Source: a virus
IMG/VR virus record: IMGVR_UViG_3300032092_000239
Coordinates: 1 to 24,653 of that record
Strand: one strand, 5' to 3'
Length of the DNA stretch: 24,653 nucleotides
Numbering within the stretch: position 1 is the first letter of the stretch; the number at the start of each line of letters is the position of its first letter. Made by a program: the position numbers and the translations under genes. The notes beneath the pieces were generated by a model. It was not told the origin of the DNA. It did not search any database and worked only from the letters and a program-made list of their open reading frames with translations. Shown here piece by piece: positions 18,001 to 23,615 of this stretch.

Positions 18001-21000
18001 AGCAGATCATACGTGACTTCAAGAAGATCAGAGGCGAGAAGTTTAAAGTAGCTCCGTCTGTGGCTAAAATCATGGGCCAGATAAAGGACGTGAAGCAGGT
18101 TACCGTAAAAGAGAGCACAGCGCTGAAGGATCAGATCAAGTTGGAGGCCAAGGCAGCCAAGGACTCTGCAGCCTTTGTAAAGCAGCTCCGCATGGACATC
18201 TCTAACCAACTAAAGTCTATGGTTGGCCGTGGTATGATGTCTGCTAGACAGGCAACTGCTATTATCTCTCGCTACGACAAGATGAACATCTTGAACCCTG
18301 TAATGCGTGACCGCTTTGTTGACTACATGTCTAGGGTATTCCAAAGCGCCGAGTATACGGACAAGATCAAGGAAGCGTCAAAGCTTCGCAAGACCATCAG
18401 AAAGGCTGCAAAGAATCCCAACAACCAAGCCGACAACTCAAAGCTTGCAAAGGCTTTTGCAGAGATCGATCCATCGCGTGTAGAAAACATCGACGACTAC
18501 CTAAATAATGCTGAGCAGATCCTTAAGTCTGTGTCTCGAACAACCGGTGACGTTAAGATGCGTTCATTGGTTAACATGACTGACATGGTTTCTTATATCG
18601 ACAAAGAGATACAAGAGCAGAGAAAGCAGATCAAGAATGAAATCTTGAGCAAGTACCAAGACTTGGTAGATGCTGGTGTGTTGGACAGCAAGATGACCAT
18701 CAACGAAATACAAAAAGTTGTTGATTCAATAAAAGAAACTGAAGACGAGTCTGAGGCTAAGGCCCAAGAAGCAAAAGCTGCTGTCAAGCAGATGATGGAA
18801 GAACTGTCTCCTATCTTGATTAAGATTGCAAGAACAGGCGAAGATCCATTTACTGGCGATCCTATCGACCTAACTTCCGATGAAAAGAGAGACCTAGTTA
18901 AATTGGCCAACATGGACATAGACAGCCTTTCACTTGCCGATTCGTTAAAAGCCGTTGAGTATGCAAACAACTTTATTTCAAATGGGATTTTCTCTGGTAT
19001 TGGAGCGATTGTAAGTATCAATGAAGGCTCGCTTGAGCCGGCCAAACTAAAGAAAGAGGGCGTAATGTCACTTAGGCTTAGGAAGTATTTTTCTCCAGGT
19101 GCCGGCAGGAAATGGGCCGAGCAACTTGGTACATTAACATTACTCAATAAATTATTGTTTCTTAGCAACGAAAAAGCAATAATGGTCGCCAACGCTTCAG
19201 GCGAGTCGGGCATTGCTAATGGAAAGGCAAAGGCTATCAAGATCGTTGAGAAGGCGGTCAAAGAATATACAGACAAGTTCTCTAGTTTAAAAGATTTCAG
19301 AACCGGAGAGAATATTATCGAAAGAGGTATTCTTGCATTTGTGTCAAGAACCGTGATCGGAGATAAATTCCAGGCGCAAGACGAATTTAATAGGCGCAAA
19401 ACCCTGATTGAGGAGACAATCCAGGCGCTAAAGGACCCAAATAACAGCACGGATGCCGACATCAAGAAAGGTGAGTTGATTGAAAAAGTCTACGACAAGA
19501 CTCTAAAGAACGCCAAAAACGTTAAAGAAGTGCGTGCAAATACTAGCGAGGTTAACAAGAAGGCTGTCGACTGGTGGGTAAATGAATGGTCTAAGCACTA
19601 CGAACGCATGGACGAGGTCTCTAGAAGCGTGTACAACACATTGCTTACCAGAGACGCGAACTTTACTCCTGACCGTTTCCAGTCAATAGACCTAACCACT
19701 GCAAGCGAAAACGACTTTGATTCTAGCTTCTTCGGTAGTTTTGAAAATGTAAGTACAGATAAGTCTGGTTCTTTGAAAGAGAACAGGCGTATCAAGAACT
19801 TGCCAAGCGACAAGAACGGAGCTAAGACCAGAATTGTAAACCTAGACTTCGACATGAACAATGCAAATGCTTTGACAAATGCATTGATTGACGTTGAGAC
19901 GGCCAGCTCTGTGTTGAAAGCGAAAGGATTTGTTACCTCTAAGGACTTTGGTAAAATATTCTCTAGCAAAGACGATGCGAAGCTGTACAAGAGAAGACTT
20001 ATCTCTTATGTAAATAACGTTAGAGGTAAAAACTATGTAGACCAGAGCGAGCTAACAAACATGGGCAAATCTCTTAATGCTATAGGATCTTTCGGTACCG
20101 CGAAGGCATTATTCAGTTTGTCACAACCTATAAAACAGTCTATTCCTCCATTGTTCAACACACTTGTACAGACAGGAAGACTTGATCTTGGAACACTATT
20201 CTCTGGTGGTAGCGCTTTTATCGACAGAACCGGTTATCCAATTATTAACCGTGGTATTAGTTCTTTGGCAGAATTGCAGGCAATCAACAAAAAAGTCGCC
20301 GAGGCCGAGAAAAACTTGTTGGCAAAAGGGATTATGGGTATCGCGGAGTACAATAACAAGATGCTCGAGATCTGGCTTCAAAAACCAGACGTGTTTACTG
20401 CACGTTCATCTTGGTTGTCGTTCTACATCAACAGCCTTAAAAAGCAAGGTATCAACACAAAGGGGTTAGACTGGAATACTCACGAAGTAAACAAGAAAGC
20501 GGCCGACTATGCGGAGCTTATGGTTTCGTCTCAACAGAACGTAAACGACTCTGACATGCAAGGTATGTTGTTCACCAACAAGACGCCATATGCAAAAGCG
20601 GTAAGAAAAGCATTGTTTACATTGATGACCTTCACGTTGAACCAAAAAACAAGGATCTGGTCAGACATGAGAACGCTGTCTAACAAAAAATTGACAAGCG
20701 AATCAGACAGAAAAGAAGCATTGTTATCTCTTGCTGGTGCCATTGTCGAACTTGTTTCTTTTCACTCAATAAGTCTTGGTGTGTCTTACATTGTTCTTCA
20801 GCCGTTAATAGACGCCATGATGGAAGCTCTTGGCTATGAGGACGACGACGAGGACAAAGAGCTCGAGAATAAAAAGCTTTTAATGAACAAGTCAGCATCT
20901 ATCGCTCAATCATTCTTAAAAGACTTTATCTTGCCTCCAATCCCTGGGATTGACGCTTTGGCTAGCTCAAAAGTAAATAGCATAATGGAAGAGTACGGTA

Positions 21001-21365
21001 TATCTGAAAAGATTGCAGCAGAAGGCTTCGGGATGGAAGAAGGAGAAAGCAAGTTTGAGCTATATGACAAACAAGACTATTCATTCCTTGACGTATTGGG
21101 TGGCGCCGGTATTGCCGCTGAAAAGGGCAAGGAGCTATTTGATTTTACTTCTCTCGCATCTACAGGAAAGTTCGACCTTGAAACTAAAGGTGGTTTAATT
21201 ACAAAGCAAATTCAAGAAGAAAACGAAGACTTGGCTAAAATAAATGCCTCAATAATGTCTGCGTATTATCTTGGGATATTGCCTGGAGAACTTGCCTATA
21301 TCGCAAGAAAGCTAGACAAAAAGATCAAGAAAGGCGCTGAGAGAGTTGAAGAAGACGAGGACTAG
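12015..21365 (+). CDS. Large polyvalent protein, giant internal virion/ejection protein (3116 aa)
   Basis: Visible order: two 33-residue repeats with core 'DFVATxNSGKY' (4-66); a coiled coil (about 275-340); hydrophobic segments (about 429-460 and 550-620); a GNAT-like unit at about 880-975 ('GLFKKAASKAKGVAQKLLQK' to 'GTPDVVAM'); and a zincin-like unit with H1096-E1097-xx-E1100 and E1157 ('YMAELGGML'). A phage-specific domain follows at about 1245-1685 ('GAFIFGEKIGSFYQN', 'TMDLWWSRTWNR'), then an ART-like unit at about 1710-1860 ('LFVHYSRAKRDTIKP', 'AMYYTKAG'). The tail is long, Lys/Glu-rich and helical, with a hydrophobic stretch at about 2900-2940. This matches large polyvalent proteins that phages package and eject. 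T7 gp16 occupies the same place in its operon. Domain identities other than the general class are candidates. The stop overlaps the opposing gene's stop at CTAG. Confidence 0.78.
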   Translation: MTDLKQSLRDFVATANSGKYADENVLISKFPELKGYDIGVLKDFVATSNSGKYQTEDELFSKFPEFAVKKKELVSPSQQKAQPTSLVTGGAMEGGPSVPSVNPPSNKLQEELFQKSRLAASAFVNPMKPGYTPVPEAEAKKAFYGKANVEAGTLRGIPGERKSTINNLNDKYKDLGVQFEEIPGKLQKSFGLGDIVVTADDGSTHIVQSTGADEKLKEEEAKLQTFLMSKSAGAEKKEVTPIELLRMSQDGISDIEKNKFKRVYTPEMINETVKFVNDEVTKSNKKLQDINNQIQQVNNEAARLNGIMGSATTEDQAKIKDLTDRYDLLISEFDREKNNAQVISRLGSEGINMAAGEHVKLLEQQGSFGKSIYNHTINAIGDAVNGVFQLASLGVMDKGAAYAQDLTNQFKEEFKYAGTEVYEENSNMAMKVLFSMPEWLPMAAMAPEVAMAYMFSQGVGRRMEEVNSNEETKSLSQAEKLAMVAPMAYIEAQLEKLGFGAWFNKNKGLASSIVLKAVSNVSPKAGAAGITKLINTEINNLAVKGLLNVSGAMLAEAETESLQYVTENAMRELYNVAEGRQIFKQPQFGSEAWAKELSDNAIMGAMGASFVSGPINIAQQTANYVVGKSNTNQTFGIVKDLLNDNVAESSMITQLNAAVNDGKLSKEKAQNTLYNFREAKAIARDLPEGLSEDNQRAAFDLLAEKRKLTKQIEGKDPSLVNKQKKRITEIENQLIDISNAVQEQTTSEVPVQPEARVGEEVVEGKPQPEPEVVTEEGAAKKEEVKSDIEKRRQEELDSVDVSKGGKIPLEGYEEFYNKVNEKYDAELASLEQQKTSPKDDEVAQQYIADLQETKQSDPEQYWSVDSVTEEAAKEGTVITDEDGGVVVSKDGDIKGLFKKAASKAKGVAQKLLQKAVEAGGIKLDNFDNYLTPVYEKAGFRVVSRLPFNEEYAPEGWNKEKHGTPDVVAMVYDPQNKLDIQEQKFEDYDEAMAYRDQLVEQSKSEYPMQSNFDQAVNKSAQALNVVAPDLKVIVGDNIDDVQNRIVEAIAPLIGERQAVQTAEEFATGTKGQTIFVDGKPFAVVFDKTTADSRTAGHEAWEVMLNDAFGNDQAKFKEFTAGIDSQLRAQGFADIADALDAFASQKGYEAVKYSEYMAELGGMLVEAGFGKGPLTAQQKTLLQKIGDIINKFAELFTGKKQFLDQATPEDILGFMVTISEKVAKGEDVSRFFRKGEKAKATEGVTSKSQMQAIEILDGPKFDNKLKEDVASYLNGLRDSEIPPNSSRELLMERFINNVYEEVGYYLYSKPDARSAGLTWYIEDMVEFENKIKVVLPELSNENQYKLFLTVLAFTSSGTNPNQNLLYAYNLWNNSKDPKNFEFSKTWGESKLSFIDKKGKSIASGIIVKETAKEYTVELIDSLGRPVVDKKGNKKYEKISKNSMKEGYPKSTGYTNRGEIIIGQLEKLEKIYKDLGSIDKVVKWLESPHPISELRKYNQSVPDVNGKGPGETNKEYDPKKNAEGERNGAFIFGEKIGSFYQNMIGIGETITMDLWWSRTWNRYMGTMINTVSGKKEIQEVPRSDRERNIMREAVKLVAEDLNLQVSELQAAIWYFEQELWTKSGNKSPSYSYVTAIDDLTKKLKVDEETRTKLRAAEADLTEAEKRRQNAAERAAAVVASKGGEIPGSKVTSRSQKSVPTVVDEVLTDDGKGNYLFVHYSRAKRDTIKPMSGSKENFTSREEVAAISSVGGVAMYYTKAGQKEQGVGNVPHTVLVPKDKVYFYGTTERGKVSNDPENFYPEARRRFQEYKNMNNPTRPTEYAFDSNNAAAWITKVAAENGYDMVVTNWGGPKSYRAQTVKELTPEAEYTGFKEIPDAVFEVGDEIFVNGSYGNVTSVSGSVVKYEGTNRYGNAESGGFDLNRPNNAIMIEKAKPSVTTRSQKVEVKTIPGYDRMLDQVEGIMDKTMNSRNGSYNKATANSIDYIQKSLVYINADDSQREQIIRDFKKIRGEKFKVAPSVAKIMGQIKDVKQVTVKESTALKDQIKLEAKAAKDSAAFVKQLRMDISNQLKSMVGRGMMSARQATAIISRYDKMNILNPVMRDRFVDYMSRVFQSAEYTDKIKEASKLRKTIRKAAKNPNNQADNSKLAKAFAEIDPSRVENIDDYLNNAEQILKSVSRTTGDVKMRSLVNMTDMVSYIDKEIQEQRKQIKNEILSKYQDLVDAGVLDSKMTINEIQKVVDSIKETEDESEAKAQEAKAAVKQMMEELSPILIKIARTGEDPFTGDPIDLTSDEKRDLVKLANMDIDSLSLADSLKAVEYANNFISNGIFSGIGAIVSINEGSLEPAKLKKEGVMSLRLRKYFSPGAGRKWAEQLGTLTLLNKLLFLSNEKAIMVANASGESGIANGKAKAIKIVEKAVKEYTDKFSSLKDFRTGENIIERGILAFVSRTVIGDKFQAQDEFNRRKTLIEETIQALKDPNNSTDADIKKGELIEKVYDKTLKNAKNVKEVRANTSEVNKKAVDWWVNEWSKHYERMDEVSRSVYNTLLTRDANFTPDRFQSIDLTTASENDFDSSFFGSFENVSTDKSGSLKENRRIKNLPSDKNGAKTRIVNLDFDMNNANALTNALIDVETASSVLKAKGFVTSKDFGKIFSSKDDAKLYKRRLISYVNNVRGKNYVDQSELTNMGKSLNAIGSFGTAKALFSLSQPIKQSIPPLFNTLVQTGRLDLGTLFSGGSAFIDRTGYPIINRGISSLAELQAINKKVAEAEKNLLAKGIMGIAEYNNKMLEIWLQKPDVFTARSSWLSFYINSLKKQGINTKGLDWNTHEVNKKAADYAELMVSSQQNVNDSDMQGMLFTNKTPYAKAVRKALFTLMTFTLNQKTRIWSDMRTLSNKKLTSESDRKEALLSLAGAIVELVSFHSISLGVSYIVLQPLIDAMMEALGYEDDDEDKELENKKLLMNKSASIAQSFLKDFILPPIPGIDALASSKVNSIMEEYGISEKIAAEGFGMEEGESKFELYDKQDYSFLDVLGGAGIAAEKGKELFDFTSLASTGKFDLETKGGLITKQIQEENEDLAKINASIMSAYYLGILPGELAYIARKLDKKIKKGAERVEEDED
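12036..12212 (+). repeat. Two tandem 99-base repeats encoding 33-residue units
   Basis: The start of the giant gene encodes two copies of a unit with core 'L(R/K)DFVAT(A/S)NSGKY', then an acidic stretch and 'SKFPE(L/F)'. Residues 8-33 and 41-66 align with no gap at a period of 33. At DNA level the copies differ at many third positions, so the duplication is old or selected at protein level. The unit may be a small helical or cell-wall/virion-docking motif; its function is unknown to me. Confidence 0.85.
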
Positions 21366-22474
21366 AACAAGTGAGTGATTCTAGCGACCTGCCCGTGCTC
21401 GGGGTGGTGGAGGAAGCCTTCCACCGCCTTGGGTGATCCGGTGTAACCATTTCTATGGTGCCAGCTATCTGTTCCAGACGGTGATCGAAGACTCTCCACA
21501 GTGACACCGATGTAGTCCTTAGACGTCTTGTGGTGTACGTGGTGTGTATACACATAGCGATGCTTGGTCTGTGACCATGACAGCGGTGACTCTTGAGCCA
21601 TAAGCAATGGCAAGTCCTGTGCCTTGGCACCATCTCCATGTGTAGATCCAATCATATTGGTCCCGTACGTGTAATACTTTCTGTGTGCTATAGAGCAGTC
21701 GAAGGTAATGTTTTCGCACTTTGAGAACCATGACTGAATCGTGTCGGCCAAAAAGAATCCATTTGTGTAGTCGTGGTTAGACGGGTTGAAGCAGAAGTGC
21801 ACGTCTGCAACCGTTACCAGCATCTCAAGTATCTCAATGTAAAGCTGCTTGGCAATCAAGAAGTTATCGTACCACATTCCATCGGTGTCCTGAAAAGTAC
21901 CAGACGTAGTGGTCCTCCTTGGAGTGTCGATGTGCAGGATATCGTTTCCAGCAATAAATAAGATCTTATCAATATTGAATCCAGCGGTCTTGTCTAGGAT
22001 TCCCTTGACTCCCTCTCTGACTCTTTGAACAGCAATTTGGTTATTGTAGTCCTCGCCTGTCTCAAAAGAGCTAGCGAGCTTTCCAATGTGAATGTCTGCA
22101 GGATCGATCACCAGTAGGTGCCCGTCCTTGCTTTGACTTCTATGGATGTGTTGGTACAAGGGTGCATAAGACTTCATCTGATCGATGATATCGTCTCTGA
22201 TCTCCTCGTAAGATGGGGCAGCGTCTCCCTTTACGTTCATAGAGAAGTTCTTTCCCTTGTGCCAGTAATACTTTACCTTGTCAACGGGAACTCCTATTAC
22301 GTTGCACTCTTCAACCAAGGCTCTGTGCTTGGTGATTTGTCTGCATACCTCTTTTCTCACTGTCTCTTCAGACATTGGCAGATTGTACTTGTCCTTTAGG
22401 GACTTAGCAATCTGGGTCTTATTGAGTTTGCCTTCGGCAAAAAGCTCAACAGCCTCTTGTTTATATGATTTCAT
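21362..22474 (-). CDS. SbcD/Mre11-type calcineurin-like metallophosphoesterase with N-terminal HTH (370 aa)
   Basis: The five metal-binding motifs of calcineurin-like phosphoesterases are in order: D127-I-H129, N177-D178 (AGNDILH), N233-H234-D235 (PSNHDY), H279 (STHGDGAK) and H312-x-H314 (THHVHHK). Residues 17-45 look like a helix-turn-helix ('NKTQIAKSLKDKY', 'SEETVRKEVCR'), a DNA-binding start not found in SbcD itself. Phage proteins of this kind are probably nucleases or phosphatases in DNA processing, with two Mn or Fe ions. The ATG at 22474 lies 14 bases inside the end of the upstream 61-aa gene, so the pair is cotranscribed. Its stop shares CTAG with the stop of the giant + strand gene, and no terminator is visible between them. 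The exact substrate cannot be told from sequence. Confidence 0.85.
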   Translation of the reverse strand: MKSYKQEAVELFAEGKLNKTQIAKSLKDKYNLPMSEETVRKEVCRQITKHRALVEECNVIGVPVDKVKYYWHKGKNFSMNVKGDAAPSYEEIRDDIIDQMKSYAPLYQHIHRSQSKDGHLLVIDPADIHIGKLASSFETGEDYNNQIAVQRVREGVKGILDKTAGFNIDKILFIAGNDILHIDTPRRTTTSGTFQDTDGMWYDNFLIAKQLYIEILEMLVTVADVHFCFNPSNHDYTNGFFLADTIQSWFSKCENITFDCSIAHRKYYTYGTNMIGSTHGDGAKAQDLPLLMAQESPLSWSQTKHRYVYTHHVHHKTSKDYIGVTVESLRSPSGTDSWHHRNGYTGSPKAVEGFLHHPEHGQVARITHLF

Positions 22475-22646
22475 TTGTGTGGGTCGCTTGAATATCCTTT
22501 AACAAAGGTATCATAGCCTCAACGATCTTCTTCACTTCCTTGTTCTCCTGGTCCATCATGGCCTCGTAGAGGTCTGTAGACAGGCTGTTCAACTCATCCA
22601 TAACCGAGTTGACGTAGTTAGATATGTTTTTGTGTTCTGGTTTCAT
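22461..22646 (-). CDS. Small helical acidic protein (61 aa)
   Basis: A 61-residue, all-helical, acidic protein with two likely helices ('ISNYVNSVMDELNSLSTDLYEAMM' region, about residues 8-31, and 'KEVKKIVEAMIPLLKDIQ', about 36-53). It has no Cys and no membrane segment. The ATG at 22646 is used; a longer version would need a TTG at 22679. It overlaps the metallophosphoesterase by 14 bases, so the two are translationally coupled and may act together. A TAnnTTTG element on the - strand (22720-22713) lies 66 bases before this start. It is short, but overlap, codon-like composition and promoter support it. Function unknown. Confidence 0.6.
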   Translation of the reverse strand: MKPEHKNISNYVNSVMDELNSLSTDLYEAMMDQENKEVKKIVEAMIPLLKDIQATHTNEII

Positions 22647-22712
22647 GGTATTTAAAACAATGGGGCCGGAAAATTCCAAACCCCAATGTTACCCAACGAG
22701 ATATGAACAAGG

Positions 22713-22720
22713 CAAAGATA
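22713..22720 (-). promoter_or_regulatory. TAnnTTTG promoter element for the - strand pair
   Basis: CAAAGATA on the + strand reads TATCTTTG on the - strand, a match to the Bacteroidota -7 box, 66 bases before the ATG of the 61-aa gene. A CAA (TTG on the - strand) at 22746-22748 is 25 bases upstream, slightly beyond the usual -33 spacing. Together with the + strand element at 22833 it makes the 166-base gap a divergent promoter region. Confidence 0.4.
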
Positions 22721-22763
22721 ATCAGACTATAGCCTGAGTTATTAACAAATTGTACGCAAACAT

Positions 22764-22789
22764 TTGCCACTATTTCTATTTACTGGCAA
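22764..22789. promoter_or_regulatory. Inverted repeat in the divergent promoter region (possible operator)
   Basis: TTGCCA at 22764-22769 and TGGCAA at 22784-22789 form a 6-bp inverted repeat with 14 bases between them. It is midway between the divergent TAnnTTTG elements, where a dimeric regulator could control both directions. The half sites are short, so chance occurrence is quite possible. Confidence 0.3.
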
Positions 22790-22832
22790 TTGTGAGTAAT
22801 TCTGCCGCATTATAGTTCGGCGTAAAATTGTT

Positions 22833-22840
22833 TATTTTTG
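22833..22840 (+). promoter_or_regulatory. TAnnTTTG promoter element before the PRTase-like gene
   Basis: TATTTTTG at 22833-22840 matches the -7 consensus and stands five bases before the ATG at 22846. No TTG lies 17-23 bases before it. It is in the same position relative to the start codon as the elements at 832, 1180, 8710 and 9475. Confidence 0.45.
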
Positions 22841-22845
22841 TAACA

Positions 22846-23325
22846 ATGTATATAGACCACATAAAAGAATACCAGATGATTCAAAGTTTGATTCGTCAGG
22901 TGCCAGCAGTAGACCCAATTACCACTGTTGTATTAAATGTGTCTCCGGACTACTCTAGTAGTATCTCGATGCACATGGCTCATCATTTGTCTGTAGGGGG
23001 AAAGATGCTCGACATGTTCCCTGTTGACGTTCCTTTTCCAAAAGAAAGCAAGGAATCGTATGAGAATTTATTTAGAAAGTCTTCAGCATTTTTCCCGGGG
23101 GTGTACGACAAAGTGATCTTGTGCGAGGCCGCTGTATTGTCTGGGAATAATTACATTTGGATAAAGCAAGTTCTATTAGACTTGGGATATAAGAATGACC
23201 AAATCATCACCACCTCATTGATAGAGATGACCACTAGTGTTTTTAATTGCGACTATGTAGCAGAGTATTCGACAAAGATGCCGGAGTTCTATTACGAGCG
23301 GTACAATAAACACTGGGACGCTTAA
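22846..23325 (+). CDS. Putative phosphoribosyltransferase-fold phage protein (159 aa)
   Basis: A 159-residue cytoplasmic protein. Its centre 'FPGVYDKVILCEAAVLSGNN' (about residues 84-103) fits the strand plus loop where phosphoribosyltransferases carry their PRPP-binding 'vvlvDDvxxTG' motif, but the acidic pair is reduced to E and the TG is SG. The following helix 'YIWIKQVLLDLGY' and strand 'QIITTSLIEMTTSVF', then the C-terminal 'MPEFYYERYNKHWD', are features I recall from a widespread uncharacterised phage family with this fold. The ATG at 22846 is chosen because it follows a TAnnTTTG box by five bases; an in-frame TTG at 22828 would place the box inside the gene. It sits between DNA-processing and nucleotide-reduction genes, which would suit nucleotide metabolism. 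Catalytic ability is doubtful. Confidence 0.6.
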   Translation: MYIDHIKEYQMIQSLIRQVPAVDPITTVVLNVSPDYSSSISMHMAHHLSVGGKMLDMFPVDVPFPKESKESYENLFRKSSAFFPGVYDKVILCEAAVLSGNNYIWIKQVLLDLGYKNDQIITTSLIEMTTSVFNCDYVAEYSTKMPEFYYERYNKHWDA

Positions 23326-23336
23326 AAGCAAATATA

Positions 23337-23473
23337 TGCACAAAGTAGCGAAAAGCAATACCTTGTGCAAAATCCTTATTTGCTATTTTTGGCACATTTA
23401 ACCATTATATTGTGCAATTTGTGCTATTTTTGGCACATTTAACCATTATAATGTGCAATTATTGTACAATAAT
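23337..23473. repeat. Iteron-like cluster: two 39-base direct repeats, TTGTGCAA motifs and a 16-base palindrome
   Basis: Copies at 23381-23419 and 23422-23460 (TGCTATTTTTGGCACATTTA... to TGTGCAATT) differ at one base and repeat with a 41-base period. TTGTGCAA appears at 23363-23370 and 23410-23417, with ATGTGCAA at 23451-23458. The reverse motif TGCACAA lies at 23337-23343, giving a 7-bp inverted repeat with 23363-23369. Each long copy also contains GCACA...TGTGC. A perfect palindrome ATTATTGT/ACAATAAT occupies 23458-23473. The region is A/T-rich and non-coding, between convergent genes. It could be a replication origin, a protein-binding array or an RNA-processing site. Confidence 0.8.
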
Positions 23474-23519
23474 GTCCTTTAAGACACCCAAAACTATGTC
23501 AAAATGAGCTTTATATGAC

Positions 23520-23581
23520 CGGTTATTCCGCCATTACTTGGTTTGTTGTCAAATAATGGCGGGTTATACGGATAATAACCG
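23520..23581. repeat. Long imperfect stem between convergent genes
   Basis: CGGTTATT (23520-23527) pairs with AATAACCG (23574-23581). Directly inside, CCGCCATTA (23528-23536) pairs with TAATGGCGG (23554-23562). The only interruption is an 11-base bulge on the right arm, giving 17 bp in two blocks. TTG/CAA (23538-23540 with 23550-23552) adds three more pairs after one mismatch. No T run follows on either strand, so it is not a standard intrinsic terminator, though it could stop or process both converging transcripts. Confidence 0.65.
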
Positions 23582-23587
23582 ATTAAT

Positions 23588-23615
23588 GTCCAGTTAATTT
23601 ACATAAAAACTGGAC
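23588..23615 (-). repeat. Hairpin at the end of the ribonucleotide reductase gene
   Basis: GTCCAGTT (23588-23595) and AACTGGAC (23608-23615) form a perfect 8-bp stem with a 12-base A/T loop. It touches the last base of the reductase stop codon. On the - strand it is followed by ATTAATCGG with no T run, so it may be a 3' end stabiliser or a weak terminator acting with the stem at 23520-23581. Confidence 0.5.

Noticed and set aside
18593-19465. 290-aa open frame on the - strand
   Set aside because: It lies fully inside the giant + strand gene, is Ser/Leu-rich as expected of a shadow of a Lys/Glu-rich frame, and has no promoter or recognisable motif.
22647-22679. TTG start extending the 61-aa protein to 72 residues
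   Set aside because: A TTG start is less likely than the ATG at 22646, and the added residues show no conserved feature.
23381-23460. Two repeats as a CRISPR array
   Set aside because: The 39-base copies are separated by only two bases, so there is no spacer; no cas genes are present.
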